The position numbers were made by a program, and so were the translations under genes. Positions 14,157-23,343 of a stretch of 37,057 nucleotides of DNA are shown piece by piece (the stretch's first letter is position 1; the number at the start of each line of letters is the position of its first letter). A model generated the notes under the pieces. It made no database searches. It saw only the letters and a program-made list of their open reading frames with translations, and was not told the origin of the DNA. The stretch spans positions 1-37,057 of the forward strand of contig DASUBV010000062.1 of NCBI GenBank assembly GCA_035763085.1, in the 5' to 3' direction. This DNA is from DASUBV01 sp035763085 (GTDB taxonomy: Bacteria; Actinomycetota; Actinomycetes; Streptosporangiales; Streptosporangiaceae).

Positions 14157-17100
14157 GGCCGCTGACCCGGCGGCTCTCGGGGCCGTCCGCTGAATCCGCC
14201 GCGCCCGGCCCCGGTCAGCACAGCCACGAGGACGCCTGGCTGCGCCGCCTGTCCCGGTACTGCTGGCGCCATCCCCGCCTGGTCGTGGCCGCCCTGGGCG
14301 GCTCCCTGATCGCCACCCTGGTCACCGTCACCATCCCGCTGATCCAGCGCTACATCGTCGACAACGCCATCCTGACCAGGCGCGACGCCATCTGGCCCGG
14401 CGCCCTCGCGCTGATCATCGCAGGCCTCATCAACTTCGGCGGCGTCTACCTGCGCCGCTACCGCGGCGGCCAGCTGGCCCTGGATGTCCAACACGATCTG
14501 CGCACCGAGTTGTTCGGCTCGCTCAGCCGGCTCGACGGCGCCCGCCAGGACCAGCTGCACACCGGCCAGATCGTCAGCCGGTCCATCTCCGACATGAACA
14601 TGATCCAGGGCCTGCTCGGCATGGTGCCGATGCTGCTCGGCAACGTCCTGCTGTTCTTCCTCTCGCTGATCGTGATGGCCGTGCTGTCGCCGCTGCTGAC
14701 CGTGGTCGGCCTGGCCGTCGCGCCCGCCCTGCTGTTCATCTCGCTGGCCTCCCGGCGGCGGCTGTTCCCGGCCAGCTGGGACGCCCAGCAGCAGGCGGCC
14801 GAGGTGGCCGGCGTGGTCGACGGCGCCGTCACCGGCGTGCGGGTGGTCAAGGGCTTCGGCCAGGAGGACCAGGAGACCAGCCGCCTGGAGCGGGCCAGCA
14901 AGCAGCTGTACGCGGCGCGGGTGCGCGCCGTCCGGCTGATGGCCCGCTATAACCCGGCACTGTCCGCCGTGCCCACGCTGGGCCAGGTCGGCGTGCTGGC
15001 CCTGGGCGGCTGGCTGGCCATCCGCGGCTCCATCACCATCGGCACGTTCCTGGCCTTCTCCTCCTACCTGGCCCAGCTAGTCGGCCCGGTCCGCGCCCTG
15101 ACCAGCCTGATCACCATCGGCCAGGAGGCCCGCGCCAGCGTCATCCGGGTCTTCGAGGTCATCGACTCGCGCCCGGTGCTGAGCGAGAAGCCCGGCGCCC
15201 AGCCGCTGCCCGCCGGGGAGTCCGCCGTCGAGCTCGACGAAGTCAGCTTCGGCTACCTCAAGTCCGAGCCGGTGCTGCGCGGCCTGTCGCTGCGGGTCCG
15301 GCCCGGCGAGACCCTGGCCGTCGTCGGCACCTCCGGCTCCGGCAAGTCCACCATCTCGCTGCTGCTCCCCCGCTTCTACGACGTCACCGGCGGCACCGTG
15401 CGGATCGGCGGCCACGACGTCCGCGATCTCACCCTGGACTCGCTGCGCGCCGCCATCGGCCTGGTCATGGAGGAGAGCTTCCTGTTCTCCGACACCGTGG
15501 CGGCCAACATCGCCTACGGCCGCCCCGAGGCCAGCCGCGAGCAGGTCATCGCCGCCGCGCGGGCCGCCGAGGCCGACGAGTTCATCACCGCCCTGCACGA
15601 GGGCTACGACACCGTCGTCGGCGAGCAGGGCCTGACCCTGTCCGGCGGCCAGCGGCAGCGGGTCGCCCTGGCCCGCGCGCTGATCACCGACCCGGCCATC
15701 CTGGTGCTCGACGACGCCACCTCGGCCATCGATGCCCGCGTCGAGGCTCAGATCCACGCCACCTTGCACAAGGTCATGGCGGGCCGGACCACCCTGCTGA
15801 TCGCGCACCGCCGCTCCACCCTGGCCCTGGCCGACCGGATCGCCGTGCTGGACGAGGGCCGGCTGGTGGACGAGGGCACCCACTCCGAGCTCACCGCGCG
15901 CTGCGCGCTCTACCGGCTGCTGCTGGCCGGCCCCGGTGAGGACGCGGAGGGCGTGGACGCCGGCGAGCTGGGTTATTACCAGAACGAGCTGGCGGAGGCA
16001 CAGCAGGCCAGGACGGCCGGCGTGACCGGCGGCGAGCCCGCCGGAGCGAGCTCGGGCAGCGTCACCCCGCAGCTGTGGCCCGCGGCCAGCCGCGCGAACG
16101 GCGCAGCCGGAGCCGGCCGCCAGCTGGCCAGCGCTGCTGTCAGCGCGATCGGGCGCGGCATGGGCGCCGCCGCCCGCGGCGCGGCCTCGGCGCGGGCCGG
16201 CGCGGCCGGCGGCGGCATGCTGGCCGGCATCCCGCCGTCGCCCGAGCTGCTGGCCAAGGTGGCCGCGCTGCCGCCGGCGACCGACACCCCGGACGTTGAC
16301 CAGTCCCGCACCCGCGCGCCCGACCCGCACTTCACGCTGCGCCGGCTGCTCCGGCCGGTCGCCATCGCCCTGCTCATCGGCCTGGTCCTGGACGGCCTGG
16401 ACGCGGTGGCCGGCGTGGCCATGCCGTGGCTGGTCCGCGGCGGCATCGACAGCGGCATCGAGCGGCACAAGTTCGCCATCGTCGCCGGCATCGCCGTGGC
16501 CGGGCTGGCCATCGTGCTGGCCGACTGGGGCATCAACCGCGCGCAGACCACCGTGGTGGGCCGCAACGGCGAGCGGCTGCTCTACACCCTGCGGGTGAAG
16601 ATCTTCGCGCATCTGCAGCGGCTGGGGCTGGACTTCTACGAGCGCGAGCTCTCCGGCCGGATCATGACCCGCATGACCACCGACGTGGACGCCCTGTCCT
16701 CGTTCCTGCAGACCGGGCTGATCACCATGGTCAACTCCGCCCTCACGTTCTTCGGGGTGCTCATCGCGCTGGTGTTCATCAACGCGCGGCTGGCGCTCAC
16801 CCTGTTCGCCATCCTGCCGGTGCTGATCGCCGCCACCCTGCTGTTCCGCCGGAAGTCCTCGCGGGCCTACGCCGAGGCACGCGAGCGGGTCAGCGCCGTC
16901 AACGCCGACCTGCAGGAGAACGTCGCCGGGCTGCGGGTGGCCCAGGCCTACCGCCGGGAGAGCGTCAACTCCGCGCGGTTCGCCGGGCTGAGCGGCGCCT
17001 ACCGGGTATCCCGGCTGCGCGCTCAGCGCTACATCGCGATCTACTTCCCGTTCGTCCAGGCGCTGTCCACCATCGCCGGCGCGCTAGTGCTGCTGGCCGC

Positions 17101-18058
17101 GGCGAGCCAGGTGCACAGCGGCGTGCTCACCGCCGGCGGCCTGGTCGCCTACCTGCTGTACGTGGACTCGCTGTTCTCGCCGGTGCAGCAGCTGTCCCAG
17201 GTATTCGACGGCTACCAGCAGGCCAACGTCGGCCTGCAGCGGATCAAGGGGCTGCTGCGGACCCCGACCAGCACCCCGCCGCCGGCCCGGCCGGTCACCC
17301 CCGGCCGCCTGCGCGGCGCCATCGACCTGGATGACGTGCACTTCAGCTACGAGCGGCAGCAGGCTGAGGCCCTGGGCGGCGTCACCCTGCGCGTGGCGCC
17401 GGGCGAGACCATGGCGCTGGTCGGGCAGACCGGCGCGGGCAAGTCCACGCTGGTCAAGCTGGTCGCGCGGTTCTACGACGCGACTGGCGGCAGCGTCCGG
17501 ATCGACGGCACCGACGTGCGGGAGCTGGACCTGTCGGCTTACCGGCAGCAGCTCGGCGTGGTGCCGCAGGAGCCGTACCTGTTCGCGGGCACCGTCCGGG
17601 ACGCCATCGCCTACGGCCGGCCGGACGCCAGTGACGCCGAGGTGGAGGCGGCCGCCCGCGGGGTGGGCGCGATCGAGATGATCTCCCGGCTGCCGGGCGG
17701 GTTCCGGCACGAGGTCACCGAGCGGGGCCGCAACCTGTCGGCGGGGCAGCGCCAGCTGATCGCGCTGGCCCGCGCCTACCTGGTGAATCCCGCGATCCTG
17801 CTGCTGGATGAGGCCACCGCGGCGCTGGACCTGGCGGCCGAGGCCGAGGTCAACCGCGCCACCGAGCAGCTGGCCGCGCGCCGGACCACGCTCGTGGTCG
17901 CGCACCGGCTGACCACCGCCGCGCGCGCCGACCGCATCGCGGTGCTGGACGGCGGCCGGCTCGCCGAGGTCGGCACGCACGACGAGCTGCTGAAGCTCGG
18001 CGGCACCTACGCCGGGCTGTGGTCGGCGTTCGCCGGCAGCGCCGAGCTCGTCGCCTGA
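14153..18058 (+). CDS. Fused two-half ABC exporter (multidrug/lipid type)
   Basis: A 1301-residue protein containing two complete TMD-NBD halves, equivalent to a heterodimeric ABC exporter in one chain. TMD1 is about 40-335; NBD1 has Walker A GTSGSGKST (about 391), signature LSGGQRQR (about 495) and Walker B LVLDDATSA (about 517). An Ala/Gly-rich linker (about 600-720) leads to TMD2 (about 740-1030) and NBD2 with GQTGAGKST (about 1090), LSAGQRQL (about 1195) and LLLDEATAA (about 1216). NBD1 has Asp instead of the catalytic Glu and NBD2 has an altered signature; both belong to the same nucleotide site, which is therefore degenerate. Substrate unknown; the MarR partner suggests drug or lipid export. 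Confidence 0.93.
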   Translation: MRPLTRRLSGPSAESAAPGPGQHSHEDAWLRRLSRYCWRHPRLVVAALGGSLIATLVTVTIPLIQRYIVDNAILTRRDAIWPGALALIIAGLINFGGVYLRRYRGGQLALDVQHDLRTELFGSLSRLDGARQDQLHTGQIVSRSISDMNMIQGLLGMVPMLLGNVLLFFLSLIVMAVLSPLLTVVGLAVAPALLFISLASRRRLFPASWDAQQQAAEVAGVVDGAVTGVRVVKGFGQEDQETSRLERASKQLYAARVRAVRLMARYNPALSAVPTLGQVGVLALGGWLAIRGSITIGTFLAFSSYLAQLVGPVRALTSLITIGQEARASVIRVFEVIDSRPVLSEKPGAQPLPAGESAVELDEVSFGYLKSEPVLRGLSLRVRPGETLAVVGTSGSGKSTISLLLPRFYDVTGGTVRIGGHDVRDLTLDSLRAAIGLVMEESFLFSDTVAANIAYGRPEASREQVIAAARAAEADEFITALHEGYDTVVGEQGLTLSGGQRQRVALARALITDPAILVLDDATSAIDARVEAQIHATLHKVMAGRTTLLIAHRRSTLALADRIAVLDEGRLVDEGTHSELTARCALYRLLLAGPGEDAEGVDAGELGYYQNELAEAQQARTAGVTGGEPAGASSGSVTPQLWPAASRANGAAGAGRQLASAAVSAIGRGMGAAARGAASARAGAAGGGMLAGIPPSPELLAKVAALPPATDTPDVDQSRTRAPDPHFTLRRLLRPVAIALLIGLVLDGLDAVAGVAMPWLVRGGIDSGIERHKFAIVAGIAVAGLAIVLADWGINRAQTTVVGRNGERLLYTLRVKIFAHLQRLGLDFYERELSGRIMTRMTTDVDALSSFLQTGLITMVNSALTFFGVLIALVFINARLALTLFAILPVLIAATLLFRRKSSRAYAEARERVSAVNADLQENVAGLRVAQAYRRESVNSARFAGLSGAYRVSRLRAQRYIAIYFPFVQALSTIAGALVLLAAASQVHSGVLTAGGLVAYLLYVDSLFSPVQQLSQVFDGYQQANVGLQRIKGLLRTPTSTPPPARPVTPGRLRGAIDLDDVHFSYERQQAEALGGVTLRVAPGETMALVGQTGAGKSTLVKLVARFYDATGGSVRIDGTDVRELDLSAYRQQLGVVPQEPYLFAGTVRDAIAYGRPDASDAEVEAAARGVGAIEMISRLPGGFRHEVTERGRNLSAGQRQLIALARAYLVNPAILLLDEATAALDLAAEAEVNRATEQLAARRTTLVVAHRLTTAARADRIAVLDGGRLAEVGTHDELLKLGGTYAGLWSAFAGSAELVA

Positions 18059-18076
18059 CCGGCGTCAGCAGGCATG

Positions 18077-18107
18077 GCCCGGCTGGCCCTGGGTAGGCCA
18101 GCCGGGC
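18077..18107. terminator. Perfect 12-bp hairpin between convergent genes
   Basis: GCCCGGCTGGCC (18077-18088) and GGCCAGCCGGGC (18096-18107) with a 7-nt loop lie between the ABC exporter stop and the convergent aldehyde dehydrogenase stop. It could end both transcripts. Confidence 0.65.
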
Positions 18108-18134
18108 AGGCCAGCTGAGCGACCCAGCCGGTGG

Positions 18135-18228
18135 CTCAGTGCGCTATCCAGCCGGGCTCCAGCGCGCGATTCAGCCGGCGGCCCGGTGCGCGATCCACGT
18201 CCAGCCGGGCGGCTCAGTGCGCGATCCA
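18135..18228 (-). repeat. Tandem copies of the 3' end of the aldehyde dehydrogenase gene
   Basis: The last codons and stop of the aldehyde dehydrogenase gene (18213-18228, encoding WIAH-stop) recur downstream as CTCAGTGCGCTATCCA at 18135-18150 and in more diverged form at 18157-18173 and 18182-18197, each next to a CAGCCGGG-like segment. Unit spacing is about 23-31 bp. Confidence 0.65.
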
Positions 18229-19590
18229 CACCGACTTGACGTTGCAGAACTCGCGGATGCCCTGGGCGGACAGCTCCCGGCCGTACCCGGAGTGCCTGAT
18301 GCCGCCGAACGGCAGCTGCGGGTAGGACGTCACGTTGCCGTTGATGAACACCATTCCGGCCGCCAGCTCGGCGATGAACCGGTCCTGCTCCTGCTGGTCG
18401 GTGGTCCACGCGTTGGCGCCGAGGCCGAACTCGGTGGCGTTGGCCAGCTCGATCGCGGCGTCGATGCCGGGCACCCGGTACAGCGTGGCGACCGGGCCGA
18501 ACACCTCCTCGGCGTGCACGCGCATCTCCGGGGTGATGCCCGACAGGACAGTCGGCGGATAGTAGTAGCCCGCCCCCTCCGGCGTCACGCCCCCGCACAG
18601 TACGGTCGCGCCGTTGGCGACGGCGTTGGCGACGAGCTTCTCCACGTCGTCGAGCTGCTGCTCGGACGCCAGCGGGCCGACGTCGGTCGTCGCGTCCATC
18701 GGGTCACCCACGACCCTGGCCGCCATCTGCGCGGTGAACAGCCGCTCGAACTCGCCGTAGATCTCCTCGTGCACGATGAAGCGCTTGGCTGCGATGCACG
18801 ACTGCCCGTTATTGATGCACCGGGCGAAGGCGGCCACCTCGGCCGCCCGCGGCAGGTCGGCCGAGGGCATGACCACGAACGGGTCGCTGCCGCCCAGCTC
18901 CAGCACCACCTTCTTGATCTCGCTGCCCGCGACGGCCGCCACTGCCTGGCCCGCGGGACCCGATCCGGTCAGCGTGGCCGCCGCCACCCGCGGGTCGCGC
19001 AGGATGGCCTCGACGCGCGCCGAGCCGACCAGCAGCGTCTGGAATGACCCGGCCGGGAACCCGGCCCGGGCGAACAGGTCCTGCAGGAACAGCGCCGTCT
19101 GCGGCACGTTCGAGGCGTGCTTGAGCAGCCCGGTGTTCCCCGCCATCAGGGCCGGCACGGCAAAGCGCATGGCCTGCCAGAGCGGGAAGTTCCACGGCAT
19201 GACGGCCAGCACCGGGCCGAGCGGCTCGTAGCGGACCCGGGCCGCCGCGGCGCCGACGGCAGCGGCGTCGGCGGGCTCGTCGGCCAGGAACCCCTCGGCG
19301 TGCTCGGCGTAGTAGCGGCAGGCGGTGCCGCACTTGGCCACTTCCTGCTTCGCGGCGGCCAGCGTCTTGCCCATCTCGGTGGTCATCATCGCCGCGACCT
19401 GGTCCTGCTCGGCGTCCAGGATCTCCGCGGCCTGCCGCATCCAGCCCGCCCTGTCCGCGAAACTGGTGCCGCGCAGCTCCGCGTGCGCCCGGATCGCGGC
19501 GGCCAGGCAGCGCTCGACGTCGGCCTCGCTCATCTCGTCATAGGTCTTCACTGTTTCCCCGGTTGCGGGGTTGATGGTCGCGATCGGCAC
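18214..19590 (-). CDS. NAD(P)-dependent aldehyde dehydrogenase, succinate-semialdehyde dehydrogenase type
   Basis: A 458-residue aldehyde dehydrogenase oxidising an aldehyde to the acid. The catalytic residues are N134 (MPWNFPLWQ), E231 (VLELGGSDPF) and C265 (NNGQSCIAAKRF). The opening IATINPATGETVKTYDEM and the short N-terminus fit the GabD/SSADH group, which converts succinate semialdehyde to succinate in GABA degradation, but the physiological substrate is inferred only from family resemblance. The start is GTG at 19588-19590 with GGGAGG about 4 nt upstream; longer in-frame readings to 19917 are low complexity. No GABA transaminase gene is nearby. Confidence 0.88.
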   Translation of the reverse strand: MPIATINPATGETVKTYDEMSEADVERCLAAAIRAHAELRGTSFADRAGWMRQAAEILDAEQDQVAAMMTTEMGKTLAAAKQEVAKCGTACRYYAEHAEGFLADEPADAAAVGAAAARVRYEPLGPVLAVMPWNFPLWQAMRFAVPALMAGNTGLLKHASNVPQTALFLQDLFARAGFPAGSFQTLLVGSARVEAILRDPRVAAATLTGSGPAGQAVAAVAGSEIKKVVLELGGSDPFVVMPSADLPRAAEVAAFARCINNGQSCIAAKRFIVHEEIYGEFERLFTAQMAARVVGDPMDATTDVGPLASEQQLDDVEKLVANAVANGATVLCGGVTPEGAGYYYPPTVLSGITPEMRVHAEEVFGPVATLYRVPGIDAAIELANATEFGLGANAWTTDQQEQDRFIAELAAGMVFINGNVTSYPQLPFGGIRHSGYGRELSAQGIREFCNVKSVWIAH

Positions 19591-19789
19591 GAATCCTCCC
19601 TTTCGCCGCTCCCGGCAGCCCGTCAGTCGGGGGTTACCTGGCCCTTGCCCGGATCGCCGGGCGCCACACCAGCGAGGAGCGCGGTGACCGCATCGCCGGC
19701 GGGCCGGCGCGCGCTGCTCACCGGGCCAGCCGACGGCAGCCCGCAGCGAGCAGCCGGCTGATGGCGGCCCGGCGGATTCACCGCCGGCA

Positions 19790-19795
19790 TAGGCT
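19790..19795 (+). promoter_or_regulatory. -10 box of a probable leaderless promoter (Nudix gene)
   Basis: TAGGCT, 7 nt, then ATG at 19803, without a ribosome site. Confidence 0.5.
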
Positions 19796-19802
19796 GCCCG
19801 GC

Positions 19803-20384
19803 ATGAGCCGACCCCTCGCCGACCTGCTGTCCGCCTACCAGCCGCACGATGCCGCCGAGGCGGCCGACCTGCCCAGGATCCGCGCGATCGCCGGGGCCGC
19901 GGCCGACCCGTGGTCACGGTCCAGCCCGCTGCACCTGACCGGCTCGGCGGTGATCGTGCACCCGGCCACCGGCCGCGTGCTGCTGCGCTGGCACGAGCGC
20001 CAGGGGGCCTGGCTGCAGGTAGGCGGGCACGGCGACCCTGGCGAGAGCGATCCGCTGCAGATCACGCTGCGCGAGGCGCGCGAGGAGACCGGGCTGGCCG
20101 ACCTGGTGCCGTGGCCGGACCCGGCCCTGGTGCACGCGGTCATCGTGTCCGTGCCGGCCCGCGGCGACGAGCCGGCGCACGAGCACGCCGACCTGCGGTT
20201 CGTGCTGGCCACCAGCGACCCGGCAGCGGCCCGGCCCGAGCACGAGAGCGCGCCGCTGCGGTGGCTGACCATGGATGAGGCCCGCGCCGTCACCGCCGAG
20301 GACAACCTGCGGGAGACGCTGGACCGGGTGGCGCGGCTGCTGCCGGCCGCGCAGCAGGCCCAGCGCGGGATCCCGGCCGGCTGA
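19803..20384 (+). CDS. Nudix hydrolase
   Basis: A 193-residue Nudix-fold pyrophosphohydrolase. The Nudix helix occupies about 75-98, from GGHGDPGES to REAREETGL. It has eight rather than seven residues between the first Glu and REAREE, a spacing that occurs in a Nudix subgroup with a GGH-D start. Metal-binding glutamates in REAREE are intact. The substrate is unknown. The ATG at 19803 is chosen over an upstream ATG at 19761 because the leaderless -10 box precedes it and the family-like sequence begins there. Confidence 0.87.
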   Translation: MSRPLADLLSAYQPHDAAEAADLPRIRAIAGAAADPWSRSSPLHLTGSAVIVHPATGRVLLRWHERQGAWLQVGGHGDPGESDPLQITLREAREETGLADLVPWPDPALVHAVIVSVPARGDEPAHEHADLRFVLATSDPAAARPEHESAPLRWLTMDEARAVTAEDNLRETLDRVARLLPAAQQAQRGIPAG

Positions 20385-20431
20385 CCGATCCCGGCCCAGC
20401 TGGTAACTAGAGCGCACCGCCGGGCCGCGGT

Positions 20432-20437
20432 TATGGT
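20432..20437 (+). promoter_or_regulatory. -10 box of a probable leaderless promoter (LysE gene)
   Basis: TATGGT, 6 nt, then GTG at 20444, without a ribosome site. Confidence 0.55.
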
Positions 20438-20443
20438 GGCCGG

Positions 20444-21082
20444 GTGATATCCGCAGGACACCTGGCCGGCTACGCCGTCGCGTCGTTCATCATCATCGTC
20501 ATCCCCGGCCCGAGCGTCCTGTTCGTCGTGGGCCGCGCCCTGGCGCACGGCCGGCGCACCGCGCTGGCGACCGTGGTCGGCAACGCTGCGGGCAATTATC
20601 TTGTCGCCGTGTGCGTGGCGTTCGGCATCGGCACCCTGGTGCAGCGCTCGGCCGTCGTGTTCACCGTGATCAAGCTGGCCGGCGCGGCGTACCTGATCTG
20701 GCTCGGCGTCCAGGCCATCCGGCACCGCAAATCGCTGTCCGCCGCCTTCAGCACGGCCGCGGCACCCCGCGGTACCTTCCGCGCGGTCCGCGAGGGGTTC
20801 ACGGTCGGCGTCACCAACCCCAAGGCATTCATCTTGTTCGGCGCCGTCCTGCCGCAGTTCGTGAACCGCGCGGCCGGGCACGTGCCAGAGCAGATGCTGC
20901 TGCTGGCCCTGATCTCGATCACCATCGGCCTGGCCTCCGACAGCACCTGGGGCGTGACCGCCAGCGCCGTCCGCACCTGGTTCGCCCGGTCGCCGCGACG
21001 GCTCGAGCTCGTCGGCGGCGCTGGCGGCCTGGCCATGATCAGCGTCGGCCTGACCGTCGCCGTCACCGGCCGCCAGAACTAG
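20444..21082 (+). CDS. LysE/RhtB family amino-acid exporter
   Basis: A 212-residue membrane protein with about six transmembrane segments. The N-terminal signature IIIVIPGPSVLFVVGRALAH carries the PGP motif of the LysE/RhtB family, and KLAGAAYLIWLGVQAIR and GVTNPKAFILFGAVLPQF are the other conserved blocks. These export amino acids or related metabolites, driven by the proton gradient; the specific substrate cannot be read. The GTG start is supported by its leaderless promoter. It ends with TAG. The 215-bp gap after it shows nothing clear beyond a weak ribosome site. Confidence 0.9.
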   Translation: MISAGHLAGYAVASFIIIVIPGPSVLFVVGRALAHGRRTALATVVGNAAGNYLVAVCVAFGIGTLVQRSAVVFTVIKLAGAAYLIWLGVQAIRHRKSLSAAFSTAAAPRGTFRAVREGFTVGVTNPKAFILFGAVLPQFVNRAAGHVPEQMLLLALISITIGLASDSTWGVTASAVRTWFARSPRRLELVGGAGGLAMISVGLTVAVTGRQN

Positions 21083-21297
21083 CCCCGCTGCACCGGGATC
21101 CCTGGCATCACTCTGATCGTGGTCGGCCCGGGCCGGCGTATCTCAGCCCGGATCAGCCATGTTGCTGCCCGCAGCCGCGGCGCACGGGCCCGGTGCCGGC
21201 TCGTTCGGCCGGGACCGAACCAGCCGCGGGTTAGCGTCGTCGCAGCGTCCGGGCTATCCGGTGCCCGGGCTACCAGCGAGCTACCTGGCGGACAGAC

Positions 21298-21597
21298 ATG
21301 ATCACCTGCGTCATCCAGTACACGATCGACCCGAACGCGCCTGGCAACTTCGAGAAGTACGCCGCGACGTGGCCGCCGATCATCGAGCGCTGCGGCGGCC
21401 AGCTGACCGGCTACTACCTGCCCGCGGAAGGCGCCAGCGACTTCGCGCTGGCGCTGATCGACTTCGACTCGCTGGCCGCCTACGAGCAGTACCGGGAGCG
21501 GCTGGCCGCCGACCCGGATGCCCGGCAGAACATCGCGTTCGCCCGGGCCACCGGGTGCATTCAGGCGGAGCGGCGCTCCTTCCTGCGCCAGGCCTGA
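21298..21597 (+). CDS. NIPSNAP family protein
   Basis: A 99-residue ferredoxin-like alpha/beta barrel protein of the NIPSNAP type. Evidence: the opening MITCVIQYTIDPNAPGNFEK, GGQLTGYYLPAEGASDFAL and the late FDSLAAYEQYRERLAADP are characteristic. Function is unknown in bacteria; family members are often small dimers with possible roles in metabolite handling. The ribosome site is weak. It is convergent with the MFS gene. Confidence 0.82.
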   Translation: MITCVIQYTIDPNAPGNFEKYAATWPPIIERCGGQLTGYYLPAEGASDFALALIDFDSLAAYEQYRERLAADPDARQNIAFARATGCIQAERRSFLRQA

Positions 21598-21650
21598 CCC
21601 GCTGCGTCCGGCCGCACGGCTCCGCTCCGCTCGGCCTGACCCCGGGCGGC

Positions 21651-23045
21651 CTAGCTGGCGCGAGCCGAGCCCGCCGCGGCCGCGGCCGCAGTCTCTGCCG
21701 TGGCGCCCGCCACGACGGCCTGCGCCACCGCGGCCTCGGCCGCGACCGCCTCGGCCGCCGGGGCCATGCTGGTCTCGATGCGCCGGGCCTGGCGGATCTC
21801 CCGCGGGATGATCGCCAGTATCGCCGCCACCAGGATCAGCGCGGCCGCCCCGTACTCCGTGGCCGGCACCCCGACGGCGACCGCCAGCGGGCCGGCCAGC
21901 AGCGCGCCGACCGGCATGGCCATCACCGAGCCGAGCGCGTCATACGACGACACCCGGGCCAGGATGTGCGGCGGGATCTGGGTGGCCAGGGCCACCGTCC
22001 ACTGGACCATCACCATCTCCATGGTGACGCCCAGCGCGAACGAGGTCAGGCACACCACCGGCAGCGGCCAGGGCCCGGCCAGCGACACGGGCAAGACCGC
22101 GATCGCCCCGCCGGTCAGCACCACGAACAGCATCGGCCGCCGCGGCGAGAACTTCAGCGACACGAACCCGCCGAGGATCAGGCCCACCGAGTCGGCCGCC
22201 GTGATCGCGCCCCAGGCCGCGGCGCCGCCCAGGTGCGCGCGCGCGACCACCGGGCCGAGCACCTGGAAGGCGCCGTACCAGCACATCAGGATCACGCAGA
22301 ACTGCCCCACGATGACCCACAGCCAGGTGTGCGAGACGAACTCCGACCAGCCTTCCCGCAGGTCGCGCAGCATGGTGGTGTCCTGAGTGCGCTCGTGCGC
22401 CGGGACCCGCAGGCTCAGCATCAGCGGCACCGTGCCCAGCATCCCGGTCCCGCAGGTGATCAGCGCCCAGCCGGGGCCCAGCCCGGCCACCGCCAGGCCG
22501 GCCAGCATCGCGCCGCCCATCTGGCCGCCGTTCATCGCCAGCCGGCTCAGCGCGCTGGCCTGCTGCAGCAGGTCCGACGGGACGATCCGGGGCAGCAGCG
22601 CCTGGGACGCCGGGTAGAAGATCGCCATCCCGGTCCCGGTCAGGACCTCCAGCGCGATCATCTGCCACAGCCGGGGATGCCCGGTCAGGGCCAGGATGCC
22701 GAACGCGCCCTCGCCGACGGCGATCATCAGGTTGCCGGCGACGATCACCAGCTGCGGCCGGATCCGGTCGGCGATGACCCCGCCGATCACGGTGAAGATC
22801 AGCGACGGGACGATCTGCGCCGCCAGCACGTAGGACAGGTCAGCGGTCGACCCGGTCGCGTCCAGGACCGCGAACGAGACGCCGACGAGCGAGAACCCGT
22901 AGGCGGCCGGGGCGATCAGGCGGTCGGCAAGCAGGATCCGGAAATCCTGGATCCCGAGCACGGGGAAGCGCTGCAGCGCGCCCGACAGGCGGCGCACGGG
23001 CGCACGCGAGAACACGTCGATCTCCGATCTGAGCTGGGATAGCAC
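21651..23045 (-). CDS. MFS transporter, EntS-like exporter
   Basis: A 464-residue major facilitator with about 12 membrane segments. It begins with a cytoplasmic N-terminus and then FRILLADRLIAPAAYGFSLV. GGVIADRIRPQLVIVAGNLM matches the loop 2-3 motif G-x-x-x-D-R. This arrangement is typical of the EntS/enterobactin-exporter-like group, which often exports siderophores or drugs; the substrate here is unknown. The C-terminal 40 residues are almost wholly Ala/Glu/Val and probably disordered. The start is GTG at 23043-23045; a TAGCAT sequence lies just upstream. It is divergent from the molybdenum hydroxylase operon across 298 bp. Confidence 0.88.
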   Translation of the reverse strand: MLSQLRSEIDVFSRAPVRRLSGALQRFPVLGIQDFRILLADRLIAPAAYGFSLVGVSFAVLDATGSTADLSYVLAAQIVPSLIFTVIGGVIADRIRPQLVIVAGNLMIAVGEGAFGILALTGHPRLWQMIALEVLTGTGMAIFYPASQALLPRIVPSDLLQQASALSRLAMNGGQMGGAMLAGLAVAGLGPGWALITCGTGMLGTVPLMLSLRVPAHERTQDTTMLRDLREGWSEFVSHTWLWVIVGQFCVILMCWYGAFQVLGPVVARAHLGGAAAWGAITAADSVGLILGGFVSLKFSPRRPMLFVVLTGGAIAVLPVSLAGPWPLPVVCLTSFALGVTMEMVMVQWTVALATQIPPHILARVSSYDALGSVMAMPVGALLAGPLAVAVGVPATEYGAAALILVAAILAIIPREIRQARRIETSMAPAAEAVAAEAAVAQAVVAGATAETAAAAAAGSARAS

Positions 23046-23172
23046 ACGATGCTAGCCGCGCGGGCTGCTCGCCCGAAAGACAATTTCCCCCGGTCCGTAA
23101 CCACGCAGACCGCCTGGTTCTTCCCGGTCACGGCCCTGCCGCCGTCGGGCCCGGGCTGCTGTCCGGGCGGGT

Positions 23173-23202
23173 TTGACCTGCCTGATGCCGACCAGGCAAG
23201 AT
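23173..23202 (+). promoter_or_regulatory. coxLSM promoter with an inverted repeat in the spacer
   Basis: In the 298-bp divergent gap, -35 TTGACC (23173-23178), 18 bp, and -10 CAAGAT (23197-23202) lie upstream of the hydroxylase genes. TGCCTG-N8-CAGGCA (23179-23198) is a perfect inverted repeat occupying the spacer, so a dimeric repressor could block the promoter. The rest of the gap has no other clear signal. The regulator is not adjacent. Confidence 0.5.
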
Positions 23203-23343
23203 CGGCAGTGCTGGTCGCGCCCGCGCCATCCCGGTACCGGGCCAGATGTCAGGAGCCGCTCCCCGCAAGGCTGCCCCGGCCGCCCCCGCGTGGGCTTGCT
23301 CAGCACGACACGGCCAGCAGCTGTGCGTGAGGGGAGCTGGTCG

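Noticed and set aside
15077..16612. Long open frame on the minus strand opposite the ABC exporter
   Set aside because: No domain features; the plus-strand exporter carries complete ABC motifs.
18135..18228. Repeat cluster considered as a CRISPR array
   Set aside because: Units are short, diverged, irregularly spaced and derived from the adjacent gene end; there are no unique spacers and no cas genes.
21159..23042. Long open frame on the plus strand across the NIPSNAP and MFS genes
   Set aside because: Repetitive Arg/Gln/Gly/His composition; the MFS protein on the other strand has clear membrane segments and motifs.
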